Source: Procambarus clarkii (lineage: Eukaryota; Arthropoda; Malacostraca; Decapoda; Cambaridae). Taken from it: 64,000 nt of DNA. Both the position numbers and the translations under genes were made by a program. The stretch spans positions 16,990,984 through 17,054,983 of the forward strand of contig NC_091152.1 of the NCBI RefSeq assembly GCF_040958095.1. The letters are read 5' to 3'. Positions 55,211 to 64,000 of this stretch are shown here, piece by piece (within the stretch, counting starts at the first letter, position 1; each line of letters opens with the position of its first letter). Under the pieces are notes generated by a model. That model searched no databases. It was not told where the DNA came from and worked only from the letters and a program-made list of their open reading frames with translations.

Positions 55211-56880
55211 TTCCGTGTTTATTTCCCACCCGATTTTTGTCTCTTCGTTATAAGGAAGAATTTCACCACTCCAGGTGACTGACTATAGTTACCACTAGGG
55301 GCTTTAGACAATGCTGCCAAAGTAGTATGGCGGTAACATACTACTAGTATGTAGTATAACATATATACGTCATCATGTTCGAAATATGAAGCCTGGTCTA
55401 GGCCCAATGTAGACGGGGCTACAGAGTGGCCTCTGGTGCCTAGTCGCCCACCCCACGAGTCTTTGGGTAGTAGTTTCCTTTATCCTAAATTGTTTGCGTC
55501 CCGGAGTCAGTGTATATCGCTTAACAGGGCAACATGGGTGGCTGAAATGCCAACTAGTACAGGGAGGGGTGCGTTATCCCAAGTAGTGACCGCCCCCCAC
55601 CCGTGTAACACTAGTCCTACAGCATCGCACAATCTTGTAAAGGTTGTGCATGTGTAGGTAGGACGGGAGAGACCTGGGAGGGTCAGTGGGCAATATTCCC
55701 ATCAATAAGTTTAAATTAAAATGTATCAACCTACTTTCAGCATTCTTAAATAACTTAAATGTGCAATACTATAGTCTTAACTACCAAAACCTTCCTACTC
55801 TGATCGGAGACGGTTGAGCAACAGTTCTAAAATCCCGTTAATGAACTAAGATGCGCAGATTAAAATCAACTTTTATAAATAATTCGAACTAACAATTTTA
55901 ATGTAAAGACTACTCCCAATTTAATAACCACCACTGGAATTGAACAAACAGAATCTTTACAGTGTCCTTGTAATCAATTATGCCCGTGTCACAATACGGC
56001 TGTTAGGCTACTCGAACGATTGTGTTTCAGATCCAAGCTAAATATCTAAAACAGTAATCGGATCCGATCATGTTACGAGTGAAATACTGATGCCAGTCAT
56101 GAACACTGGATTCTCAGGACACCAGTAAGCATACAAGGAATCAATGCGAGGGTCACCTCGTGTTTACATAGAATTGCATTTATCGCATTAACTAAACTTT
56201 ACCGGCAGGATGTTTCCCAAGCCGCTACTGTTTGAGAAGCAGCCGTTATTCGTCAGGGACGCTGACCTTACCCGGTTTGAATAGTGTTCTTATTGATGAC
56301 CTTACTTGCTACTACACTTCAAGGAGTCAAGTTACTAGCTATGAACGCTGTTTTAGCTACATAATTCAGATCGTAAAAGCAAACTTAATTTTAGAAGATT
56401 CGATTAGCAGTAGGAATATGGTAGAAAATTAGTACGGTAAAGTGATTGTGTGTGTGTCTGCAGTTCAAGTAACTTTAGGATCGAATTCGGCAGCAAATTA
56501 GCTTCGTTTCAACAAATTGATAAGTTGTAAAACTTAAATTTATTAATGACCACCCCCCCCCCCAAATGGGAATTTTGTGAAAGATTAGCATTTACCCATG
56601 TTATACACAACTATATAATATATATAAAGACCAATACATAGTCCAGTTGCATTTAGATTCAAGTGCATATTAAACTTGCACATAACCCAGCATGAGAGGC
56701 CTTGGAAACGTGATCGACCCGGGCACAGCCGGTTATTTTTTTAATAAATTGGCAATTGTAAGAGTTTTAGTCTTCCAATATTGACCAATTAGTTATAAGA
56801 GGCATTTGGTTGGCAGATTAAGATAACCCTCCCCCCCCCTTACTATACGATTATATTTGGGGTAAAGAAATTTATAGCCA
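55211..56880. other. Intergenic stretch, no gene seen
   Basis: 55430-55680 has several in-frame codons (short ORFs of 60-75 codons) but no recognisable motif. C-runs lie at 56552-56562 and 56830-56839. Nothing else identified. Confidence 0.4.
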
Positions 56881-56889
56881 AGAGGACCG

Positions 56890-57000
56890 AAGTTCATAAC
56901 TCATAAGAACATAACAAAGGTAACTGCAGAAGGCCTATTGGCCCATACGAGGCAGCAGCTATCTATAACCACCCAATCCTATCTATAACCACTCTTGGTA
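56890..57000 (-). mobile_element. LINE tail fragment
   Basis: CATAAGAACATAACAAAGGT, AACTGCAGAAGGCCTATTGG and CCCATACGAGGCAGC match 52575-52625 of the LINE remnant above. Confidence 0.7.
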
Positions 57001-57097
57001 CGAAAGTTGTCCAAAATAAGAATCTTCAGCACATGGCGATATTTAATCCAGTTACAAACAGTTGGCACCAAGAACATACTTACAAGTCAAGCACTGA

Positions 57098-57147
57098 TGG
57101 CAGGTACTGATGGCAGGTACTGATGGCAGGTACTGATGGCAGGTACT
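57098..57147 (+). repeat. 13-bp short tandem repeat, 4 copies
   Basis: The unit TGATGGCAGGTAC occurs four times in succession. Confidence 0.9.
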
Positions 57148-57702
57148 TGGCTGTATTATACCAGCAATTTCCAATAGATTTATCTCGCACATCTGGTACA
57201 TCACTATTGAAGCTTGGCAATTCATTACTCGGGCAAACGAAGATAACTGAAAATTTATAAGAATGATTTTACAAGTAATTCATAGAAGAAAATGTCCATA
57301 ATAGAAAACCATCAACTTTTGACTATTATCCATATTAGGTCAAATCCTGGTAGAGCCCATATTTTTACTTTATATAGTAAGCAATCTGAAGTCGACAAAG
57401 CGGCAAAATTAAAATAATTGTTTAAATAAATTTCCAACTACCTAGTCTAGCATGCATATTCTAATTTTCAAGCAAGGGTCAATTAAGCCAATGATATGCC
57501 CTAGTAACTTATCCAGTTACAAATTGTGTTTAAGAAAATCTTCAAACTTATCCTTCAATAAATGAAATTTCACTGTACAGTGTCTTACCTTTCATTTCAG
57601 CCGTTTTAAGAACCTGCTTTAGCCACAGTAAGATGCCCGTTTATTCCAGCTACCTTAAAGTTCATTATGTTGGGCTGTGGCCGCGTCCCTCAATCATCTA
57701 TA

Positions 57703-60439
57703 CTAGCAGTCTGAATCCTCTTGGGAAGGAATTGGCAATGACATTGGAAGAGAATCATTGTGCGCCAAGGTGGAGAGATTCCCAAATCCTTTTGGGCAGA
57801 AATTGGCAGGGTAATCATTGGAGCAGAATTGTTGGTGTGCTTCTTTGAGAGAGACCGCGGAGAAGTAGTCATTTGTGTGTCGAGTACCCAATTCGCCAGT
57901 CGGGTGACTAGCACTACAAGAGGAAGTCACGGGATTAATATTTCGCGGTCCACAGGAACTCTCCCGAGAACGCCGTTTGCCTTTAGAGCCATGCGCTCGT
58001 CGTGGCGATTTATTGTGAACAAATGAATCCATGTTCATAGATGAATTGGGAGGTGTTGCAGGTCTGGATGGAGCTGGATCCTGAAGCAATTCCTTGGGTG
58101 CATAAATTGTATCAGTTTTGAGGGGAACCCGGTTCTTTTCTGATGCGGCAGTCTTCTGCCCTAGTTCTAGCCTGGTCAAGGACAGCGCGATCGTAATCCG
58201 CCAGTATTCGAGATGGAAAGTTATCGTTTGTGTTCTCGTGTATAGGGAGACCCGAGACTAGTAATTCTGAAAAATCTTGCGAGTCTCGTCAGAACTGTAA
58301 CCACCATGTCCTTTATCCTGAGGCTACTCTCACCGCTTTGAACTTTAGGAACCATAGACTCCCTTTTTTCAATCATGCCTGTGGCTTTTCTTTCGAGACG
58401 TGGCTGGCATAGCTGAAGGCGTTTCTTCGTGCCTGTGTAATGCAGCCGTGTTATCCGTCTTTGCACGTCGGTCACGCTTTGCAATTTTTGCACCTGCCCG
58501 GAGGCACCGCGCCCAGCACCGGCCTCGAAGGCGCCGCCCCCAGAGGTTCCAGCGCCGCCCCCGGAGGCGACAGCATCGCCCCCGGAGGTCCCTGTGGCCT
58601 CCAGAAGTCCCAGCACCGCGCCCAGCATCGCCCCAAAAGGCGAAAGCCCCAGCACCGGACGTCCCAGCACCAGACGTCCCAGCACCAGACGTCCCAGCAC
58701 CAGACGTCCCAGCACCAGACGTCCCAGCACCAGACGCCCCAGCACCAGACGCCCCAGCACCAGACGCCCCAGCACCAGACGCCCCAGCACCAGACGCCCC
58801 AGCACCAGACGCCCCAGCACCAGACGCCCCAGCACCAGACGCCCCAGCACCAGACGCCCCAGCACCAGACGCCCCAGCATCTAACATGCTTGTGGTGTTC
58901 TGGCCAGGAACCACACTATCACGCACTACAACTTCTCCGCACGTTTCCTTGTCAGCATCGTGCCAGTCGTCAGGGTCGAGGCTTGAAACCGACTCCAGCC
59001 AATACCTAGACGCGTCGTTCTGAGAAGACATCGATTCTGCATCCTGCCAAACCTGGTCGCCGTTTTTCCAAGTTTTGTCAACTGCTAGTTCACTAGGGCA
59101 CTCGGATCGTGTCTCCAGGCCACTTTCCATATCTTGGGGGTCACAATCATTGTGATATAGCAAACAACTTTCATAAGCATAAGAGCTTGATACACGCACA
59201 CTATATTCTGAGCAATTATCTACAAGACCCTTTAAATTTGAGTAATCCTTTTTCTTGTAGTGTCCGCACTCAACTTCATCAATTTGCGTTCCTACGCAAT
59301 TCTCCGAAATATTCCCGTCTTTCAGGCCCGTCTGTCCATGGCAATTAAAACCTATAATAAAATTATTTTGAGAGTCTTTAGCAGTTTGGAGCAGCTGTCC
59401 TAGTACTGACAATCCTAGAGACCGATGTGTTTCAGACTCTTGGAACTCCAATAACGCTCTTTTCTTCATAAAATTTTGAACTTTATTTTGTAGGTCGCCA
59501 ACAACAGTCATTGAGGATTCTGTAAAAATTAAAAATTAAGTTATATTTATTTTGCGCAATACGTCATCTTAGCGTCAAATACTCTTAACGGGATTGTTAC
59601 CGTATCTTAGCAACTATGGCAGAATGGTTTAAACTGCTTCCCCCCCCCCAAACTTCCCTTAATCTATACATTAAATCACACCGACACGTTATTTTACCTC
59701 AAACTTATTTCAATTTCACTGACACTTTCCACTTTATTTACCACCAAAATTCTCATGGTTAATAAACTTTACCCATTCTTTGATTCAATATTCCAGTGTA
59801 AAGTTTCCGCAATTCACTCGCCCAATAATTACTTTGAAGTACCATACTTACCTACCATTTTAGGTAATTAAGTAAACTAGACAAATCTAGTATCTAATAC
59901 ATTGTTTCATTTATCTGGGTACTCTTTCTCAAAGTTCATTCTATGCAGCGGCCGAGCGCAAAAACGAGTATCAATTTTAACATTCGTGTTAAACAGGAAT
60001 TCTCAAATTTTATATTAACGTTACGCATATTCAGGCGTAGGTTTGATTAGGCGTTCAGGTTCTGTTACTAGTTCTTATTTGTGGTATGTGAAGCATATAT
60101 AGAGTTGCTATCCGAACATTACAGCAAATCACTTTGAGGAATGTCCAAACGTTATGACTTGTTTGTAAAACACATACATAAAAAGGGGGTTTGGCGACTG
60201 GGTGAATGAACATTTTGCTCTCAACGAGCAAGCTCAGACTAACCGAGTTACTCAATATGTGGCCATGACTATTTACCACAACTTTATTTATGTTGTTGGC
60301 AAGACATCACTTGACAAGTACAACTGTAGCCAGCATATGTTGGCTGATTAGTTAACTGAAGTGTACTGTACCCAGCACATCATATATCTTATATAAATAT
60401 CAGCAACAACTCACCGTTATGAAGGACTAAAATACACAT
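57703..60439 (-). CDS. Unrecognised two-exon gene with Gly-Ala-Ser repeat tract
   Basis: Exon 1 coding 60415-60439 (MCILVLHN plus one base) ends at a strong donor, ACG|GTGAGT. Exon 2 starts after TTTTTACAG at 59519 and joins in phase: ESSMTVVGDLQNKVQNFMKK, RALLEFQESETHRSLGLSVL. It stays open to about 58380, through an acidic Trp-containing part (SSLDPDDWHDADKE) and a pentapeptide tract (GASGA, GTSGA). The same frame is open again at 57703-58179 (KTDTIYAPKELLQDPAPSRP, then a KSPRRAHGSKGKRRS basic patch) and stops with TAG. Between about 58180 and 58370 it has stops, while coding-looking segments lie in the other frames (EKRESMVPKVQSGESSLRIK; NDNFPSRILADYDRAVLDQA). This implies several indels, assembly errors, or an unseen small intron. 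I recognise no family. The exon-exon phase and splice sites make it a genuine gene. Confidence 0.7.
58650..58885 (-). repeat. 15-bp in-frame minisatellite (GASGA), about 16 copies
   Basis: Plus-strand unit CCAGCACCAGACGCC (last ten or eleven copies) or CCAGCACCAGACGTC (first five). Minus frame reads GAGAS or GAGTS. Its length of 15 bp keeps the reading frame. Other frames read VLGRL or PRTRRPST and are shadows. Confidence 0.95.
59990..60245 (+). repeat. Third copy of the 45884-46256 repeat, in the intron of the 57703-60439 gene
   Basis: TTGATTAGGCGTTCAGGTTC, TTATTTGTGGTATGTGAAGC, TCCAAACGTTATGACTTGTT and GGGGGTTTGGCGACTGGGTG align with AGGTTAGGTGTTTAGGTTCT through GGGGGTTTGGCGGGTGCATG of the right arm. 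Confidence 0.7.
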
Positions 60440-60660
60440 TTTAAAAAAGGAGTCCAACGGTTGCTGGAGATTAAAACCCCCGAGGGACAGAGAGCTCCAA
60501 CAAGAGTCTTCACTGTACTCTCAGGAAGCAGTTCACACACTAACGCTGACCACCAGCGAGGACAACAATTAACATAAGCGGTAAAGAAACTGTGTGATGA
60601 TCTGCGTCACGTGGCCACTTTATGTTTTAGCCGTCAATCGATAGATGGCGTTGTCGACGG
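60440..60660 (-). promoter_or_regulatory. 5' UTR and promoter candidate of the Gly-Ala-Ser gene
   Basis: GC richer than the flanks, with a palindromic E-box CACGTG at 60608-60613 adjoining GTGACGC, about 170 bp before the start codon. No TATA box is obvious. Function is inferred from position only. Confidence 0.35.
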
Positions 60661-60669
60661 ACCTGTCAC

Positions 60670-60765
60670 GGTAGTCAAATCAAATCAGTAGCTTTATTCC
60701 CTAATTGGCTGCACATTTATAAATAGGAAAGTTTATATAATATTACAGTACGTTAATTACATGCC
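60670..60765 (-). mobile_element. LINE 3'-tail-like fragment
   Basis: The minus strand reads GCCAATTAGGGAATAAAGCT then ACTGATTTGATTTGAC, an AATAAA followed by short GATTT-type tail repeats. Confidence 0.45.
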
Positions 60766-60869
60766 ATAATAACACGATAGCAAGTAGACATTGTCGTTAT
60801 CAGAGGCTTAAACTGTATTACAGATGGCGGCACACCAGAGATTTGTACAACTGAATAACCACTTTCTTT

Positions 60870-61220
60870 TCCTTGAAGTTCCGCCCCCCCCCCCCGTCCC
60901 ATCCCAAAACCTTACCCTGACCCCTTCCCAGTGCTATATAGTCGTAATGGCTTGGCGCTTTCCCCTTATAGTTACCTTCCCTTCCTTGAAGTCAAAGGTT
61001 TCTTTTACTATTCCCAGGATTCGGTTGACTTTTTTTTTTTGGAAGTTCCTACCTGATTTGCAACTTTTAATGACTGGTGGAGTCTGACTCCAAGGTCCTT
61101 TTCTTCTTTGATCTGCTGTAAGGTAATGTTGTTGATATAATAGTTGTGATGTGCGTTGTTATGTCCTACATGCAAGGTCTGGCACTTATTAATATTAAAA
61201 GTATTTGCCAGTCATCTGAC
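60870..61220 (-). mobile_element. LINE RT thumb fragment
   Basis: The minus strand reads FNINKCQTLHVGHNNAHHNY, YINNITLQQIKEEKDLGVRL, HQSLKVANQVGTSKKK and NRILG: the same region as DWQVPLNADKCKVL and NRTLGF at 55 kb but a different family. Truncated at both ends; a poly-T at 61029-61038 breaks the frame. Confidence 0.7.
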
Positions 61221-62049
61221 CACGTGTGGAGTTTACACCTACACCCCCACACCCCAGCACTCACTACACCCTCTCCCCGCCCCAAACACACCAGTCTCAA
61301 CCACCTCAATCATGCCCAAACACACACACAGGACACTGGAAGACAAACGAGTTAGGGGAGACATGATCACTACCTGTACAATTCTGAGAGGAATTGACAC
61401 GGTAGATAAAGACAAATTAATTATCACGGGTGGAACGCAAACATTTGGACACAGGACACACTTTACATTAAGATATGTAAAGTACCAGTAGCGCGAGCGC
61501 TCAGCATAATATGGAGAAAGAGCCTGGATATAGGGGAGATACCAGCAGCACTTAAATCAGCAGATATAGCTGCTCTGCACAAGGGGGAGGGGGGGGTAGT
61601 AAAGCTTTGGCAAAAAATTATAGATCAGTTGCACTAACATCACACATAATAAAGATTTTGAAAGAGTGATTAGGAATCAAATCTCTAGTTTTATGGAGAA
61701 TAATGAACTACACAATCCAGGACAACTTGGATTTAGAACGGGAAGATCTTGTCTATCACAGGTACTCAACCACTATGACAAAATCACAGAAGTTCTAGAA
61801 GAAAAGCAAAATGCAAATGTAGTACACATAGACTTTGCAAAGGCATTCGACAAATGTAACCATGGAGTGACAGCACACAAAGTGAGGTCAATGGGAATAA
61901 ATGGTAAAGTAGGACGCTGGATACTCAATTTCCTGTCGAACAGAACACAGAGTAACAGTCAATCAAATAAAATCGAGACCAAGCTCAATTAAAAGCTCTG
62001 TACCTCAAGGTACAGTTCTTTCATCACTGCTTTTTTGGCGCCCTGCCAC

Positions 62050-62153
62050 CACTAAGCTACATACGTTAATACACAGATTTACGTATGTCCGAACACTTTA
62101 TGTAGGGCATACGTAAATCTGTGTATTTATGTATATACGTATGTAGCTTAGCC
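62050..62153. repeat. Short foldback element
   Basis: CTAAGCTACATACG and ACACAGATTTACGTATG pair with CATACGTAAATCTGTGT and CGTATGTAGCTTAG. Arms about 40 bp, loop about 22 bp. Confidence 0.85.
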
Positions 62154-62253
62154 TAGCATTTTAAAAGCACTACAATCACCTTCTCTGGTTAATTATTCAA
62201 TAAATCCCTGAACTGTATGTTTGACTAATCTCTAACCCTGTCCATGTCTGGGG

Positions 62254-62510
62254 AGCCGGTCGGCCGAGCGGACAGCACGCGGGACTTGTAATCCTGTGGT
62301 CCTGGGTTCGATCCCAGGCGCCGGCGAGAAACAATGGGCAGAGTTTCTTTCACCCTATGCCCCTGTTACCTAGCAGTAAATTAGGTACCTGGGTGTTAGT
62401 TAGCTGTCACGGGCTGCTTCCTGGGGGTGGAGGCCTGGTCGAGGACCGGGCCACGGGGACACTAAAAGCCCCGAAATCATCTCAAGATAACCTCAAGATA
62501 TGGAGGACAG
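62254..62510 (+). mobile_element. tRNA-derived SINE, full-length reference copy
   Basis: The head GGAGCCGGTCGGCCGAGCGG, GGGACTTGTAATCCTGTGG and GGTTCGATCCCAGGCGCCGG folds like a tRNA (anticodon loop CTTGTAA) with A and B boxes of the pol III internal promoter. The body then has AACAATGGGCAGAGTTTCTT, GGCTGCTTCCTGGGGGTGGA, GGTCGAGGACCGGGCC and CCGAAATCATCTCAAGATAA. Same family at 39395, 42660, 43150 and 48000. Confidence 0.92.
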
Positions 62511-63620
62511 AAGAAAATGTATATATGTTGGTTAGCATGGTTAATGTGTGGCCACGTCTGTGGTAGAAAATAATAATAAAAAAAACACTGCTTTTCCTTA
62601 TTTTCATATCAGATATAGACAAAAATACAAGTCACAGCTTCGTGTCATCCTTTGCAGATGACACAAAACTCAGCATGAAAATTACCTCTTCGGAAGACAT
62701 TGAAAAACTACAAGCAGATATCAACAAAGTTTTCGATTCGGCAGCAGAAAATAACATGATGTTTAGCAGTGATAAATTCCAGGTTCGGCAAAAATGAGGA
62801 TCTGAAACATAATACAGGGTACAAAACACAATCGAATCTGCCCATAGTAGGAAAACAGCATGTCAAGGATTTGAGAATAATGATGTCCGACGACCTAACC
62901 AATAGTTGCTTGGTTATGTTTAGGAAACATAACCAAGCAACTATTGTGGCAGCCAGAAAAATGATAGGATGGATTACGAGAACTTTCAAGTCCAGAAGTC
63001 CAGGGATCCCATCACAATGGTTGTACTCTTCAAGTCACTTGTGCTGTCCCATCTTGAGTATTGCTCAGTACTCACTTCCCCTTTCAGAGCAGGAGAGATT
63101 GCTTAAATAGAGGGAATACAGAAAACATATACGGCACGCGATAAAGCACCTAAAATCCTAAATTATTGGGATCGTCTCAAAGCTCTCCAAATGTACTCAC
63201 TAGAATGGAGACGAGAGAGATACCAAATAATATACACATGGAAAATACTGGAGGGCCAGATCCTAAATCTACACAGTAAAATAACAACATACTGGAGTGA
63301 ACGATATGGAAGAAAACGCAAAATAGACCACTGAAGAGCAGAGGTGCCATAGGCACAATCAGAGAACACTCTATAAACATCAGAGGTCCGCGGTTATTCA
63401 ACGTCCTCCCAGCGACTATAAGAAATATTGCCGGAACAACCATGGACATCTGCAAGAGAAAACTAGACTGTTTTCTAAAAAGCGTGCCGTACCAACCGGG
63501 CTGTGGTGGGTATGTGGGCCTGCGGGCCGCTGCAAGCAACAGCCTGGTGGACCAAGCTCTAACAAGTCAGGCCTGGCCTCGGGCTGGGCTTGAGTAGTAG
63601 AAGAACTCCCAAAACCCCAT

Positions 63621-63870
63621 CAAGCAGGTGGAAACTGAGTACCCAAATGAGCCACAGGGACGTTAGAACGAACGTTTTCAGGCGTCGGAGTAGTTAACAG
63701 ATGGAATGCATTAGGCAGTGATGTGGTGAAGGCTGACTCAATACACAGTTTCAAATGTAGATATGATAGAGCCCAGTAGGCTCAGGAATCGATACACAAA
63801 TTGACTGACAATTGAGAGGCGAGATCAATGAGCCGAAGCTCAAGACCCCAAACAAACCTGGTAGTCCCCT
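63621..63870 (+). mobile_element. Second LINE, C-terminal end
   Basis: The plus strand reads SHRDVRTNVF, VVNRWNALGSDVVKADSIHS, FKCRYDRAQ, then the 3' end CCGAAGCTCAAGACCCC. A different LINE family from the one at 61490-63620. The last 130 bp of the window are a C-rich/CA-rich stretch without features. Confidence 0.65.
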
Positions 63871-64000
63871 CCCCCCATCCCCCAACACACACACACAATC
63901 AGTAACCTAAGATGATATTCTCATATCCTTTAACAACGACTCCAGCACACACACTGTATATTTATGTATGCATGGACTCACTCGCGAACACTCACACTTG

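Larger units (their letters stand above)
62035..62585 (+). mobile_element. Retroposed composite (hairpin plus SINE) with 10-bp target-site duplication
   Basis: CACTGCTTTT at 62025-62034 is repeated at 62586-62595, and removing the intervening 551 bp plus one copy restores the LINE reading frame (SSLLF then LILIS). The insert starts with a 100-bp hairpin, continues with unique AT-rich sequence, then a full SINE, and ends in an A-rich AATAATAATAAAAAAAA tail. Confidence 0.85.
61490..63620 (+). mobile_element. LINE ORF2 (RT and C-terminus), split by an insertion
   Basis: The plus strand reads IIWRKSLDIGEIPAALKSAD, ALTSHIIKIFE (about 61640-61665), QLGFRTGRSCLSQVLNHYDK, VVHIDFAKAFDKCNHGV (61700-61870), SSVPQGTVLSSLLF (61985-62033). 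After the insertion: SHSFVSSFADDTKLSMK (catalytic motif from 62651), ENNMMFSSDKF, VGKQHVKDLRIMMSDDLTNS, MIGWITRTFKSR, LNYWDRLKALQMYSLEWRRE. It ends with a GC-rich tail (CTAACAAGTCAGGCCTGGCC, 63560-63580). Frameshifts occur at about 61600, 62785 and 63000. CR1/Jockey-like. Dead but the best preserved RT here. Confidence 0.85.

Noticed and set aside
58221-58884. VLGRL and PRTRRPST repeat ORFs at the Gly-Ala-Ser tract
   Set aside because: Shadow frames of the minus-strand gene whose frame is fixed by the splice-joined N-terminus.
62254-62330. Functional tRNA gene
   Set aside because: The tRNA-like head has mismatched acceptor ends and continues into a SINE body found at several other sites.

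Overview
This window is eukaryotic. It is gene-poor, intron-bearing and saturated with minisatellites, (TA)n and (CA)n tracts, tRNA-derived SINEs, non-LTR retrotransposon (LINE) debris, Penelope-like fragments and foldback elements. The recurrent repeats and the trypsin-type exons fit a decapod crustacean, probably a crayfish. That placement rests on recognising repeat styles by eye, not on a search. A 500-N scaffold gap lies at 24313-24812.

Layout. 1-1320: LINE remnants on the minus strand. 1345-5632: a candidate two-exon gene on the plus strand for a tiny secreted peptide, about 40% tyrosine. Its TATA promoter carries a cluster of TGACGT (CRE-like) sites, and its 3' splice acceptor plus signal-peptide-coding segment is tandemly amplified about 13 times. 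5711-6610: another LINE. 6748-18865: a 12.1-kb satellite of a 31-bp unit (about 390 copies) with higher-order duplications. 18916-21590: SINE, LINE tail, a foldback element and a Q-codon-rich minisatellite. 21744-23955: three 3' exons of a minus-strand trypsin-like protein whose catalytic Ser is Arg and whose Asp exon carries a frameshift. 25599-26969: an intact LINE ORF1 (gag-like, three zinc knuckles) without its ORF2.

27 kb to 37.4 kb: Penelope-like fragments, a probable solo LTR, a retroelement nuclease C-terminus, a 290-bp tandem array with an inverted copy, several minisatellites, and RNase H and C-terminal pieces of an I/Jockey-like LINE. 37669-38109: an ORF with a helix-turn-helix domain behind a plausible splice acceptor. 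39-41 kb: SINEs, one inserted in a Penelope-like element. 42115-42549: two well-spliced exons starting with a signal peptide. 42.9-47.1 kb: one long, decayed LINE on the minus strand. 51.0-55.2 kb: two more LINE ruins, one holding 61 perfect copies of a 30-bp unit that keeps its frame open. 57703-60439: a minus-strand two-exon gene of unknown function with an expanded Gly-Ala-Ser pentapeptide tract. 61.0-63.9 kb: LINEs, one split by a retroposed SINE composite with target-site duplications.

Nothing here forms an operon or pathway. The cellular gene candidates (tyrosine-rich peptide, protease homologue, HTH protein, signal-peptide exons, Gly-Ala-Ser protein) are separate islands in repeats. 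The most striking biology is how repeats interact with them: an amplified splice acceptor, coding-frame-preserving minisatellites, SINEs that share 3' tails with LINEs, and nested insertions.
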